Source: KBS50 sp042434095 (GTDB lineage Bacteria > Actinomycetota > Actinomycetes > Mycobacteriales > Micromonosporaceae). Taken from it: DNA of 64,000 nucleotides. The stretch covers positions 324,195 through 388,194 of the forward strand of contig NZ_JBHLUE010000017.1 in assembly GCF_042434095.1 (NCBI RefSeq), in the 5' to 3' direction. Shown here piece by piece: positions 39,475 to 49,635 of this stretch (position 1 is its first letter; the number at the start of each line of letters is the position of its first letter). The notes under the pieces are model-generated. The model did not search any database. It saw nothing but the letters and a program-made list of their open reading frames with translations, and was not told where the DNA came from. A program made the translations under genes and the position numbers.

Positions 39475-41916
39475 TCAGGCCACCGCCGTGCCGTGCGGTT
39501 CGCCGGGCATCCGGGCGGCGGCGAGGGCCAGCGCGCCCGGGTCGGCGGCCCGGCGGTGCTCGTCGCGCCGCCGGGGCCGGCTCGGCAGCAGCCGCCGTAG
39601 CCGGTCGGCGTAGCCGGCCGTGTCGGCCAGGATCGCCGCCTGCCGGATGAGGCCGGCCAGGTTGTCCCGCTCCCCGTCGAGCCACGCGGCGGCCTCGGCC
39701 GGGCAGCGGAACCGGGGGCCGGGGTCGGTGCCCGCGGCGCGCCACGTCGCCGCCTCGCGGTCCAGCGGCAGCCCGAGCAGCCGGGCCGCCCGGATGGCCC
39801 CCGCGAGGTACGCGGCCAGCACCCGGCGCACGGCCGCGGCCCGCGTCTCTGCGGGCTCCTCGACCGCCAGTTCGGCGGCGTACAGCCAGAGCAACGGGGA
39901 CAGCCCGAAGCGGCCGACGCCGACGGGTTCCAGCAGGTGGGCGTCGGCCAGGTGGTCCAGGGCCGCCGAGGCGGCCTCGCGGTCGACATCCAGCAGCGCC
40001 GCCGCCGCGTCCGGGCCGACATGGTGGAGGCGGACGAGGCCGAGCTGGCGGAAGGCGGTGGCCGCCGGACCGAGCCGGCGGTAGCTGGCCGCGAACCGGG
40101 GACGCAGCCCGGACTCGTCCAGCCGGTGCCGCTCGTCGGCGAACCTGGCCACGGCGCCGGCCACCGACCGCTGCGGCTGGGCCATCCGGTCGCCGACGAC
40201 CCGCAGCGCCGCCGGCAGGCCCTCACACAGCCCGGCCACCGCCGCGGCCGTCCGGTCGTCCAGCCGCCGCGGTCGGACCGCCGCGCGGAGCAGCGCCGCG
40301 GCCGCCTGCGCCGGCAGCGGCCCGAGTCGCAGCCGTACGCCGTCCGGCGTGCCCAGTCGGGCCCGGCTGGTGGTGAGCATGCCGCACCCCCCGCGCGCCG
40401 GCAGCAGGCCGGCCACCTGCGCCTCGGTGCCGACATTGTCCAGCAGCAGCAGGACCCGCCGGCCGAACAGCAGCGACCGGACCCGCGCCCGGGCCTCGGC
40501 GTCGCCGCCCGGGACGGGTCGGGCCGGGTCGCCGAGCGAGCGCAGCAGCCGGCCGGTGACCTCGGCCGGATCCGGATCGTACGGGGTGTCCGAGCCGCCG
40601 AGGTCCAGGTGCACCTGTCCGTCCGGGAAGGCGTCGAGACAGGCGGACGCCACCCGGCCGGCCAGGGCGGACTTGCCGACGCCCGGCGCGCCGTGGATGT
40701 TTACCGCCACGGGGTGCCCGGAGCCGGCGGTGAGCGCGGCGCGTACCCGCCGCAGCTCCTCCGTGCGCCCCCGGAACATGCCGGGCTGCCGCGGCAGTTC
40801 GTGCGGCACCGTGCCGCCGGGGCCGGGCGGTCCGGGCGCGTCGGGCAGGCCGAGCGGTCCCGCCGCTGGTTCCGGTGGGCCGGGCGCGCCCGCCGGGCAG
40901 GGCAGTCCGACTGGGTCCGGCGGGTCGGGGGTTCCGGCTTGGCGCGCCGGGCAGGGCCGTCCCGCTGGGCCAGCCGGGTCCGGGGTCCCGGCTGGACCCG
41001 GCGGGCCGGACGTCCGGTCGGTGACCGGGTCCGGGGCGCCGAGGCCCGGCGCCGCCCCGATGGGCCGGCCGGGTGCGCTGGCCGCGCGCGTCCCGCCGGC
41101 GGCCGGGCCGGGACGCGCCGCGCGGCCGGCGGATGGTGGGGCTGACGGCTCCGGTCGGGGCGGCAGCAGGGCCGGATCCCGGCGCAGCACCGCCCGGTGC
41201 AGCCGGGCCAGTTCGGCGCCGGGGCAGACGCCCAGGTCGGCCGCGAGAATGGCCCGCGCCTCGGCGAACGTCTCCAGCGCGCCGGCCGGGTCACCCATCC
41301 GGTAGCGGGCCAGCATGAGCTGGGCCCAGGCCCGTTCCCGAAGCGGATTCTCGGTCAGGTGCCGGCGCAGCCGGTCCACCAGGTCGGCGCCGTCGTCGAC
41401 GCCCCGGGCGAGCCGGCAGGCGAAGGCCGCCTCGGTCGCGCAGATCCGCCGCTCCCGCATCCGGTCCAGGGCCGCGGTGAGCAGGGGGCCGGCCGCCGGG
41501 AGGGGCGGCGGCGCCGGCGCCCAGAGCGCCAGAGCGTGGTCCAGCAGCCGTCCGGCCGTCGTGGGGTCGCCGGCCGCCAGCGCCACCTCGCCGTGGGTGG
41601 CCAGCAGCTCGAACCGGGTGGCGTCGAGCTCGCCCTCGCCGACCCGCAGCAGGTACCCGCCGGCCGTGCCGACCAGCCGGTCGGGCTCGCCGAGGGCGGC
41701 CCGGAGCTGGCTGGCGTGGCTGCGCAGGTTAGCCACCGCGGAGGTCGGGGGCCGCCCGTCCCAGAGCTCGTCCACCAGCCGATCGGTGGGCACCACCCGG
41801 TTGTCCTGGACGAGCAGGGTGAGCAGGAGCGCGCTGGGCCGGCCGGCAGGAAGCCGGAGCGGGTCGCCGTCCCGGAGCGCCTGGAACCGACCCAGGATCT
41901 GAAAGGCGAGCCCCAT
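39475..41916 (-). CDS. SARP-family transcriptional activator with NB-ARC ATPase domain (AfsR-like, no TPR)
   Basis: 813 residues. An N-terminal OmpR-type winged helix (1-95, LVDELWDGRPPTSAVANLRSHASQLR region), a bacterial transcriptional activation domain (about 100-245, ending in FAEARAILAADLGVCPG), a long Pro/Gly/Ala-rich linker (about 255-395), then a STAND ATPase with P-loop GAPGVGKSAL (K415) and Walker B VLLLLDNVG. The TPR array of AfsR is missing. ATG 41916 is preceded by GGAGGG; the longer upstream frame is non-coding. SARPs bind tandem heptamers 8 bp from the -10, exactly what lies between the peptide and MauE-like genes. Confidence 0.93.
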   Translation of the reverse strand: MGLAFQILGRFQALRDGDPLRLPAGRPSALLLTLLVQDNRVVPTDRLVDELWDGRPPTSAVANLRSHASQLRAALGEPDRLVGTAGGYLLRVGEGELDATRFELLATHGEVALAAGDPTTAGRLLDHALALWAPAPPPLPAAGPLLTAALDRMRERRICATEAAFACRLARGVDDGADLVDRLRRHLTENPLRERAWAQLMLARYRMGDPAGALETFAEARAILAADLGVCPGAELARLHRAVLRRDPALLPPRPEPSAPPSAGRAARPGPAAGGTRAASAPGRPIGAAPGLGAPDPVTDRTSGPPGPAGTPDPAGPAGRPCPARQAGTPDPPDPVGLPCPAGAPGPPEPAAGPLGLPDAPGPPGPGGTVPHELPRQPGMFRGRTEELRRVRAALTAGSGHPVAVNIHGAPGVGKSALAGRVASACLDAFPDGQVHLDLGGSDTPYDPDPAEVTGRLLRSLGDPARPVPGGDAEARARVRSLLFGRRVLLLLDNVGTEAQVAGLLPARGGCGMLTTSRARLGTPDGVRLRLGPLPAQAAAALLRAAVRPRRLDDRTAAAVAGLCEGLPAALRVVGDRMAQPQRSVAGAVARFADERHRLDESGLRPRFAASYRRLGPAATAFRQLGLVRLHHVGPDAAAALLDVDREAASAALDHLADAHLLEPVGVGRFGLSPLLWLYAAELAVEEPAETRAAAVRRVLAAYLAGAIRAARLLGLPLDREAATWRAAGTDPGPRFRCPAEAAAWLDGERDNLAGLIRQAAILADTAGYADRLRRLLPSRPRRRDEHRRAADPGALALAAARMPGEPHGTAVA

Positions 41917-42158
41917 TGCGCCCTCCGCCGTGCGTCCCCCACACGCGCGCGCCGCCCGCGGCGCCGCGCCGCGCCGTCCGCGATCATTATGCCAGTCGAT
42001 GTAACGGACGGGTAAAGATCGACGGATGACTTTTCCTGGTCCACTGGAACGCGTCCACGGGATCCCGGTCGAACGGATCATCATGCGGACCATTGCATGA
42101 AGTTGCGATCTGGGAGCGCAATCGGTAACCTGAACTGCATAGTCATGCGGAGGTGGTT
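41917..42158. promoter_or_regulatory. Divergent regulatory region between the SARP gene and argC
   Basis: For the SARP gene (minus strand) a -10-like CATAAT lies near 41985-41990, leaving a roughly 70-nt GC-rich leader. For argC see the separate promoter and ARG-box entries. The centre is A/T-richer than its surroundings. Confidence 0.45.
42091..42151 (+). promoter_or_regulatory. argC promoter with two candidate ARG boxes
   Basis: TTGCGA (42103-42108) and TAACCT (42126-42131) are spaced by 17 bp. Two TTGCATr/TGCATA-containing dyads flank it: CATTGCATGAAGTTGCGAT (42091-42109) across the -35, and AACTGCATAGTCATGCGG (42133-42150) after the -10. ArgR hexamers bind paired imperfect palindromes of this type. 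The operon encodes its own ArgR. Confidence 0.65.
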
Positions 42159-43163
42159 ATGGGTATCGGGATCGCTGTGGCGGGCGCCAGTGGCTACGCG
42201 GGTGGCGAGCTGCTCCGGCTGATCGCCGGGCACCCCGACCTCGACCTGGTGGCGGCCACCGCGCGCAGCGCCGCGGGTGCGCCCGTCTCCGCCGTACACC
42301 CGCAGCTTACCGGCCTGGACCTGGCGTTCCGGCCGACCGAGCCGGCGGCGCTGACCGGCGCGGACCTGGTCTTCCTGGCGCTGCCGCACGGCGAGTCCGC
42401 CGCGCTGGCCGCGGCCCTGCCGGCCGCCACCCGGGTGGTGGACCTGGGCGCCGACCACCGGCTGACCGACCCGGCGGCCTGGGAACGCTACTACGGCGGC
42501 CCCCATGCCGGCGCCTGGACCTACGGCCTGCCCGAGCTGCCCGGCCAGCGGGCCCGGATCGCCGCGGCCGACCGGGTGGCCGCGACCGGTTGCTACGCGG
42601 CCGCCACCATCCTGGCGCTGGCCCCGTTGATCGCCGCCGGCACCGTGGCGCCGGACGACGTGGTGGTGGTGGCGGCCTCCGGCACCTCCGGCGCCGGCCG
42701 CGCCGCCAAGCCGCACCTGCTGGGCAGTGAGGTGATGGGCGACCTCACGCCGTACAAGGTGGGCGCGCACCAGCACGTACCGGAGATCAAGCAGGCCACC
42801 GGCGCCACGTCGCTGTCCTTCACCCCGGTGCTCGCGCCCATGCCGCGCGGCATCCTCGCCACGGTCACCGCCCGCCCGGCCAGGGCCGGCGCCGACCCGC
42901 GGGCGGTGCTCGCCGACGCGTACGCGGACAGCCCGCTGGTCCGGGTGCTGCCGGCCGGCGCCTGGCCGCACACCGCCGCCACCCTCGGCTCGGCCGCCTG
43001 CCACCTGCAGGCGACCCTGGACGGCGACTCCGGTCGGGTGATCGTGGCCAGTGCCCTGGACAACCTCGGCAAGGGCGCGGCCGGGCAGGCCGTGCAATGC
43101 GCCAACCTGATGCTCGGCCTGCCGGAGACGGCCGGCCTGACCCCGTTCGGAGTTGCGCCATGA
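42159..43163 (+). CDS. argC: N-acetyl-gamma-glutamyl-phosphate reductase
   Basis: Third step of arginine synthesis, NADPH reduction of N-acetylglutamyl phosphate. It is 334 residues: Rossmann motif GASGYAGGELLRLI, the catalytic cysteine in AATGCYAAATIL, SGTSGAGRAAKPHLLGSE, and the H-containing APMPRGIL loop. ATG 42159 is preferred because GGAGGTGG precedes it at proper distance; a GTG at 42153 lies inside that Shine-Dalgarno. First gene of the arg operon. Confidence 0.97.
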   Translation: MGIGIAVAGASGYAGGELLRLIAGHPDLDLVAATARSAAGAPVSAVHPQLTGLDLAFRPTEPAALTGADLVFLALPHGESAALAAALPAATRVVDLGADHRLTDPAAWERYYGGPHAGAWTYGLPELPGQRARIAAADRVAATGCYAAATILALAPLIAAGTVAPDDVVVVAASGTSGAGRAAKPHLLGSEVMGDLTPYKVGAHQHVPEIKQATGATSLSFTPVLAPMPRGILATVTARPARAGADPRAVLADAYADSPLVRVLPAGAWPHTAATLGSAACHLQATLDGDSGRVIVASALDNLGKGAAGQAVQCANLMLGLPETAGLTPFGVAP

Positions 43164-44329
43164 CCGTCACCACCCCCCGCGGTTTCCGCGCGGCCGGCGT
43201 GCCGGCCGGGTTGAAGAGCGCGGGCCCGGACGTGGCCGTGGTGGTCAACGACGGGCCGGACGCCACCGCGGCCGGCGTCTTCACCGGCAACCGGGTGAAG
43301 GCCGCGCCGGTGCTGTGGACCCAGCAGGTCGTCCGCGGCGGCGTGCTGCGGGCCGTGGTGCTCAACTCCGGCGGGGCGAACGCCTGCACCGGACCGGCCG
43401 GCTTCCACGACACGCACACCACGGCCGAGTACGCGGCCGGCGCGCTGAGCAGCCGCAACCCGCGGCTGCTGATCGGCGCCGGGGAGGTGGCGGTCTGCTC
43501 CACCGGCCTCATCGGGGAGCGCCTGCCGATGCCCCGCCTGCTGCCGGGGGTCCGGGCCGCCGTCCGCGGCCTGTCCCGGGACGGCGGCGCCGCGGCGGCC
43601 GAAGCCATCATGACCACCGACACCCGGCCGAAGACCACCGTGGCCACCGGGACCGGCTGGACCGTGGGCGGGATGGCCAAGGGCGCCGGGATGCTCGCGC
43701 CGGCCCTGGCCACCATGCTCTGCGTGCTCACCACCGACGCGGTGGCCGGCACCGAGGCGCTGGACGAGGCGCTGCGCGCCGGCTGCCGGCTCAGCTTCGA
43801 CCGGCTCGACTCCGACGGCTGCATGTCCACCAACGACACCGTCCTGCTGCTGGCCAGCGGCGCCTCCGGGATCGAGCCGACTCCGGATGAGCTGACCGCG
43901 GCCGTGACCGCGGCCTGCCACGACCTGGCCATGCAGTTGCTGGCCGACGCCGAGGGGGCCACGAAGGAGATCGCCATCGACGTGGCCGGCGCGGCCAGCG
44001 AGGACGACGCGGTCGAGGTGGGCCGCGCGGTGGCCCGGAACAACCTGGTGAAGGCCGCGTTCTTCGGCAACGACCCGAACTGGGGGCGGATCCTCGCGGC
44101 CGTCGGCACCACGGCCGCGGCCTTCGAGCCGGACGCCGTGGACGTGGGTATCAACGGCGTCTGGGTGTGCCGGTCCGGCGCGGCCGCCGAGGACCGGAGC
44201 AAGGTCGACCTCGCCGGCCGGCAGGTCACCGTCCGGATTGACCTGCACGCGGGGCCGGCCGAGGCCACCATCTGGACCACCGACCTGTCGCACGCGTACG
44301 TCCACGAGAACTCGGCCTACTCGACATGA
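43160..44329 (+). CDS. argJ: Bifunctional ornithine acetyltransferase / N-acetylglutamate synthase
   Basis: Recycles the acetyl group from N-acetylornithine to glutamate. It is 389 residues. The self-cleavage site is at the threonine of LATMLCVLTTDA, giving alpha and beta chains (Ntn-type nucleophile). Other motifs: GFRAAGVPAGLKSAG, LNSGGANACTG and NDPNWGRILAAVG. ATG 43160 overlaps the argC stop (ATGA). The presence of ArgJ means the acetylated cyclic pathway operates. Confidence 0.97.
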   Translation: MTVTTPRGFRAAGVPAGLKSAGPDVAVVVNDGPDATAAGVFTGNRVKAAPVLWTQQVVRGGVLRAVVLNSGGANACTGPAGFHDTHTTAEYAAGALSSRNPRLLIGAGEVAVCSTGLIGERLPMPRLLPGVRAAVRGLSRDGGAAAAEAIMTTDTRPKTTVATGTGWTVGGMAKGAGMLAPALATMLCVLTTDAVAGTEALDEALRAGCRLSFDRLDSDGCMSTNDTVLLLASGASGIEPTPDELTAAVTAACHDLAMQLLADAEGATKEIAIDVAGAASEDDAVEVGRAVARNNLVKAAFFGNDPNWGRILAAVGTTAAAFEPDAVDVGINGVWVCRSGAAAEDRSKVDLAGRQVTVRIDLHAGPAEATIWTTDLSHAYVHENSAYST

Positions 44330-44397
44330 GCGCAAGGAACGCAGCGAAGCGGAGTCCCGAAGCGGAGTCCCGCAGTCGTGAACGGAAGGCAAGCTCG
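44330..44397. repeat. Short repeat-bearing spacer between argJ and argB
   Basis: GAAGCGGAGTCCC is tandemly repeated (about 44345-44370) within a 68-bp A/G-rich spacer. The spacer stays open in the argB frame from ATG 44326, so translation may run through it, but it encodes no conserved residues. Confidence 0.65.
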
Positions 44398-45311
44398 GTG
44401 AGTGGGTTGACGCTGTCCCGGGACCTGGCGACCGCGCAGGCCAAGGCCAGCACGCTGATCGAGGCGCTGCCCTGGCTGGCCCGGTTCGCCGGCGCCACCG
44501 TGGTGGTGAAATACGGCGGCAACGCCATGGTCGACGACCAGCTGCGGCGGGCCTTCGCGGCCGACATGGTCTTCCTCCGGTACGCCGGGCTGCGGCCCGT
44601 GGTGGTGCACGGCGGCGGGCCGCAGATCTCGGCCATGCTGGGCCGGCTCGGCATCGCCAGCGAGTTCCGCGGCGGGTTGCGGGTCACCTCGGCCGAGGCC
44701 ATGGACGTGGTCCGGATGGTGCTGGTCGGCCAGGTCGGCCGGGAGCTGGTCGGGCTCATCAACGCGTACGGGCCGTTCGCGGTGGGACTGTCCGGCGAGG
44801 ACGCCGGGCTGTTCACCGCCGAGCGCCGGCCCGGGTACGTGGACGGTCGGCCGGTGGACGTGGGCCTGGTCGGGGACGTGGCCTCGGTCGACCCGGCCGC
44901 GGTGACCGACCTGATCGCGGCGGGGCGGATCCCGGTGGTCTCCACGGTGGCCCCGGACGCGGCCGGGGTGCTGCACAACCTGAACGCCGACACCGCGGCC
45001 GCCGCGCTGGCCGTGGCGTTGGACGCCCGCAAGCTGGTCGTGCTCACCGACGTGCCGGGCCTGTACGCCGACTGGCCGGACACCGGCAGCCTGGTCTCGG
45101 AGATCACCGCGGACAGGCTGGCCCGGCTGCTGCCCGAGCTGGAATCCGGCATGGTCCCCAAGATGGAGGCCTGCCTGCGGGCCGTCCGCGGCGGCGTACC
45201 GGCCGCGCACGTGGTGGACGGCCGGGTGGCGCACTCGACGCTGCTGGAGGTCTTCACCTCGGAGGGCTTCGGCACCATGGTCGTCCCGGACCCGGAAGGC
45301 GAGGAGCTGTC

Positions 45312-45315
<4 letters not shown>
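44398..45315 (+). CDS. argB: Acetylglutamate kinase
   Basis: Phosphorylates N-acetylglutamate, the arginine-inhibited step. It is 305 residues from GTG 44398: VKYGGNAMVDD, HGGGPQI, LSGEDAGLF and ESGMVPKMEACL are the nucleotide- and substrate-binding motifs. The N-terminal helix LSRDLATAQAKASTLIEALPWL is characteristic of the arginine-sensitive hexameric form. An in-frame ATG at 44326 overlaps the argJ stop and would add 24 non-conserved residues encoded by the repeat spacer. Either start is possible. Confidence 0.95.
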
Positions 45316-46483
<1,168 letters not shown>

Positions 46484-46487
<4 letters not shown>

Positions 46488-46549
46488 TCCGACATCTCCT
46501 GGCCGACGACGACCCCGGCGTCCTCGACGTGATCGGAGTTCCGGCGTGA
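46484..46549 (+). CDS. 21-residue chimeric mini-ORF created by the duplication
   Basis: Starts at the ancestral argF GTG (46484, overlapping the argD stop by GTGA), reads the first ten argF codons (VIRHLLADDD) and then the last codons of argD (PGVLDVIGVPA). It stops at TGA 46547-46549, which overlaps the true argF GTG. It is probably translated as a coupling relay between argD and argF. No function is expected from the peptide. Confidence 0.5.
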
Positions 46550-47475
46550 TCCGGCACTTCCTGGCCGACGACGACCTCAGCGCGACCGAGCAGGCGGCCG
46601 TGCTGGACCTGGCGGCCCGGATGAAGGCCGGCCGGTTCGGCCACCGCCCGCTGGCCGGTCCCCGTGCGGTGGCCGTGCTGTTCGACAAGCAGAGCCTGCG
46701 GACCCGGGTCTCCTTCGACGTGGGCATCGCCGAGCTGGGCGGGCACCCCCTGGTGGTGGACGCCCAGGGCACCCACTTCGGCCGGGGCGAGGCGCTGGCC
46801 GACGCCGGCCGGGTGCTCTCCCGGTACGTGGCCGCGATCGTGCTGCGGACGTACGGCGACGACCGGATCGCCGAGGTCGCCCAGGGGGCCACCGTGCCGG
46901 TGGTGAACGCGCTCACCGACGGGTTCCACCCGTGTCAGCTGCTGGCCGACCTGCTCACCGTGCGGGAGCGGCTCGGCGGCACGGCCGGCCGCACCCTCAC
47001 GTACCTGGGGGACGGGGCGAACAACATGGCGCACTCCTACCTGCTGGCCGGCGCGCTGGCCGGGATGCACGTCCGGGTGGCCGGCCCGGCCGCGTTCCAA
47101 CCCGATCCCGCGGTGCTGGCCCGGGCCACGGCGATCGCGGCCGGCACCGGCGGCTCGGTGCGGGCGCTCACCGATCCGGCCGCGGCGGCGCAGGACGCCG
47201 ACGTGCTGGCCACCGACGCCTGGACCTCGATGGGGCAGGAGGGCGACGGCCTGGACCGGCGCACCCCGTTCCGGCCCTACCAGGTGAACAAGGAGCTGCT
47301 CGACCTGGCCGCCCCGGACGCCATCGTGCTGCACTGCCTGCCCGCGCACCGGGGCGAGGAGATCACCGACGACGTGCTCGACGGGCCGCGCAGCGCGGTC
47401 TTCGACCAGGCGGAGAACCGGCTGCACGCCCAGAAGGCGCTGCTGACCTTCCTGCTGAAAGCATCCACTCCATGA
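46546..47475 (+). CDS. argF: Ornithine carbamoyltransferase
   Basis: Makes citrulline from ornithine and carbamoyl phosphate. It is 309 residues: the carbamoyl phosphate loop reads QSLRTRVSF (family consensus STRTR, here SLRTR), with GRGEALADAGRVLSRY, NALTDGFHPCQLLAD, DAWTSMGQE and HCLPAHRGEEI. GTG 46546 follows GTTCCG with no strong Shine-Dalgarno; coupling through the preceding mini-ORF stop (GTGA) is likely. The stop overlaps argR by ATGA. Confidence 0.96.
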   Translation: MIRHFLADDDLSATEQAAVLDLAARMKAGRFGHRPLAGPRAVAVLFDKQSLRTRVSFDVGIAELGGHPLVVDAQGTHFGRGEALADAGRVLSRYVAAIVLRTYGDDRIAEVAQGATVPVVNALTDGFHPCQLLADLLTVRERLGGTAGRTLTYLGDGANNMAHSYLLAGALAGMHVRVAGPAAFQPDPAVLARATAIAAGTGGSVRALTDPAAAAQDADVLATDAWTSMGQEGDGLDRRTPFRPYQVNKELLDLAAPDAIVLHCLPAHRGEEITDDVLDGPRSAVFDQAENRLHAQKALLTFLLKASTP

Positions 47476-47987
47476 CCACGCCACTGACCCGCGCGGCCCG
47501 GCACGGGCGCATCATCGACATCATCCGGGACCAGCCGGTCCGGTCGCAGACCGAGCTGGCCGACCTGCTGGCCCGGGACGGCGTGCAGGTCACCCAGGCC
47601 ACCCTCTCCCGCGACCTGGAGGAGCTGGGCGCGGTCAAGGCGCGCGGCGGTGACGGGCCGGCCGTGTACGTGATCCCGGAGGACGGGCACCGGCCGCTGC
47701 GCGACGCGGAGGCCGCCCCGGCCCGGCTCATCCGGCTGCTGCGCGAGCTGCTCAACGGCGTCGATGCCAGCGGCAACATCGCCGTGCTGCGCACCCCGCC
47801 GGGCGCCGCGCACTACCTCGCCAGCGCGGTCGACCGGGCGGGTCTGCCCGAGGTCGTCGGCACCATCGCCGGCGACGACACGATCCTCGTGGTGGCCCGC
47901 GAACCCGACGGCGGAGCGGCGCTGGGCGACAAGCTCGCCGGGTGGGCCCGCCGGGACGACAGCATCGAAGGGAGCACCGCGCCATGA
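47472..47987 (+). CDS. argR: Arginine repressor
   Basis: Arginine-dependent hexameric repressor and the presumed regulator of the argC promoter. It is 171 residues: an N-terminal winged helix (RIIDIIRDQPVRSQTELADLL, VTQATLSRDLEELGAVK) and a C-terminal oligomerisation/arginine-binding domain with the GTIAGDDTILVVAR motif. ATG 47472 overlaps the argF stop. Its stop in turn overlaps the start of a small ORF in the place where argG sits in mycobacteria. Confidence 0.96.
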   Translation: MTTPLTRAARHGRIIDIIRDQPVRSQTELADLLARDGVQVTQATLSRDLEELGAVKARGGDGPAVYVIPEDGHRPLRDAEAAPARLIRLLRELLNGVDASGNIAVLRTPPGAAHYLASAVDRAGLPEVVGTIAGDDTILVVAREPDGGAALGDKLAGWARRDDSIEGSTAP

Positions 47988-48157
47988 CGCGGCGATTCGT
48001 GCCCACCCACTCCGGGGGTTCGACACCTCGGCCGCTCCGGATGGCGCCCGCCCGGGACGCCCGGATGGCGCCCGCCCGGGACGCCCGGATGGCGCCCGCC
48101 CGGGACGCCCGGATGGCGCCCGCCCGGGACGCCCGGTTGGGCGGCCCCGAACAGTGA
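47984..48157 (+). CDS. 57-residue ORF with four MAPARDAR repeats in the argG position
   Basis: ATG 47984 overlaps the argR stop (ATGA), and the TGA at 48155-48157 overlaps the argH GTG (GTGA), so it is phased for translational coupling. MTRRFVPTHSGGSTPRP is followed by four perfect 8-residue repeats from a 24-bp tandem array. The beginning weakly resembles an ArgG N-terminus (position of the SGG motif), but there is too little to claim a remnant. Peptide function is unknown. Confidence 0.45.
   Translation: MTRRFVPTHSGGSTPRPLRMAPARDARMAPARDARMAPARDARMAPARDARLGGPEQ
48037..48132. repeat. 24-bp perfect tandem repeat x4 between argR and argH
   Basis: Four identical 24-bp units at 48037, 48061, 48085 and 48109. 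The multiple-of-three unit keeps the small ORF open. Perfect identity indicates recent or actively homogenised expansion. Confidence 0.95.
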
Positions 48158-49629
48158 CCCCCAGAATGAGCGGCGTGGACGACAAGAGCCTGACCGAGAA
48201 CAGCGCCGCCACCAATCGCACCAGCCTGTGGGGCGGCCGATTCGCCGGGGGCCCCTCCGAGGCCCTCGCGCGGCTGTCGGTGAGTGTCCAGTTCGACTGG
48301 CGGCTCGCGCCGTACGACCTGGCGGCCTCCCGGGCGCACGCCCGGGTCCTCGCCGGCGCCGGCCTGCTCGACCCGGACGAGTTGGGCCGGATGCTGGCGG
48401 CGCTGGACGACCTGGAGGCCGCCTGCGCCTCGGGGGCGTTCCGGCCCACCGTGGACGACGAGGATGTGCACACGGCGCTGGAGCGCGGCCTGCTGGAACG
48501 GCTGGGCGCGCTCGGCGGCAAGCTGCGCGCCGGCCGGTCCCGCAACGACCAGGTGGCCACCGACCTGCGGCTCTACCTTCGCGACCACGCCCGCGGCGTG
48601 GCGGCGCGGCTGGTCGAGCTGGCCGACGCGCTGGTCGACCAGGCCGGCGCGCACACCGACACCCCGGCGCCCGGGATGACGCACGTGCAGCACGCCCAGC
48701 CGGTCACATTCGGGCACTGGCTGCTGGCGCACGTGCAGCCGCTGCTGCGGGACCTGGACCGGCTCCGCGACTGGGACGCCCGGACCGCGGTGAGCCCGCT
48801 CGGCGCGGGCGCCCTGGCCGGCTCGGGCCTGCCGCTGGATCCGGTCGCGGTGTCCAAGGAGCTGGGCTTCACCACGTCCTTCGCCAACTCGATGGACGCG
48901 GTGGCCGACCGGGACTTCGTGGCCGAGTTCCTGTTCATCACGGCGCTGATCGGGGTGCACCTGTCCCGGCTGGGCGAGGAGGTGGTGCTCTGGACGTCGC
49001 ACGAGTTCGGCTGGGTCGAGCTGGACGACGCGTTCGCCACCGGCTCGTCGATCATGCCGCAGAAGAAGAACGCCGACATCGCCGAGCTGGCCCGCGGCAA
49101 GTCCGGCCGGCTGGTCGGTGGGCTCATGGCGGTGCTCACCATGCTCAAGGGACTGCCGCTCAGCTACGACCGGGACATGCAGGAGGACAAGGAGCCGGCG
49201 TTCGACGCCGTGGACACCCTGGAGCTGCTGCTGCCGGCGCTGGCCGGCATGGTGGCCACCATGACGGTCCGGGTGGACCGCCTCGTGGCGGCCGCACCGG
49301 TGGGCTTCTCCCTGGCCACCGAGGTGGCCGACTGGCTGGTCCGGCGGGGCGTGCCGTTCCGTGAGGCGCACGAGATCACCGGCCGGCTGGTGGCGCTGTG
49401 CGCGGCCCGGGAGTGCGCCCTGCACGAGGTGTCCGACGACGACCTGCGGACGATCAGCGAACACCTCGACCCGGGGGTACGGGACGTGCTCTCGGTCCGT
49501 TCCGCGCTGGCGGCCCGGACCACGCCCGGCTCGACCGGTCCCGGTCCGGTTGCCGACCAGTTGGCCGCCGCCGCCGAACAACTGCGCGCCTGGCGCGAAT
49601 GGGCGGCGCGCACCGTCGTGCCCCGCTGA
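48154..49629 (+). CDS. argH: Argininosuccinate lyase
   Basis: Last step of arginine synthesis, splitting argininosuccinate to arginine and fumarate. Core motifs: SLWGGRFAGGPSEAL, KLRAGRSRNDQVATDLRL, TPGMTHVQHAQPV-like PGMTHVQHAQPVTFGHWLL, and the superfamily signature GSSIMPQKKN. It is 491 residues from GTG 48154 (coupled to the upstream ORF); ATG 48166 or GTG 48175 are alternatives since the conserved part starts at about residue 20. argG is absent from the operon, so argininosuccinate synthase must be encoded elsewhere. Confidence 0.96.
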   Translation: MTPRMSGVDDKSLTENSAATNRTSLWGGRFAGGPSEALARLSVSVQFDWRLAPYDLAASRAHARVLAGAGLLDPDELGRMLAALDDLEAACASGAFRPTVDDEDVHTALERGLLERLGALGGKLRAGRSRNDQVATDLRLYLRDHARGVAARLVELADALVDQAGAHTDTPAPGMTHVQHAQPVTFGHWLLAHVQPLLRDLDRLRDWDARTAVSPLGAGALAGSGLPLDPVAVSKELGFTTSFANSMDAVADRDFVAEFLFITALIGVHLSRLGEEVVLWTSHEFGWVELDDAFATGSSIMPQKKNADIAELARGKSGRLVGGLMAVLTMLKGLPLSYDRDMQEDKEPAFDAVDTLELLLPALAGMVATMTVRVDRLVAAAPVGFSLATEVADWLVRRGVPFREAHEITGRLVALCAARECALHEVSDDDLRTISEHLDPGVRDVLSVRSALAARTTPGSTGPGPVADQLAAAAEQLRAWREWAARTVVPR

Positions 49630-49635
49630 CGGAGG

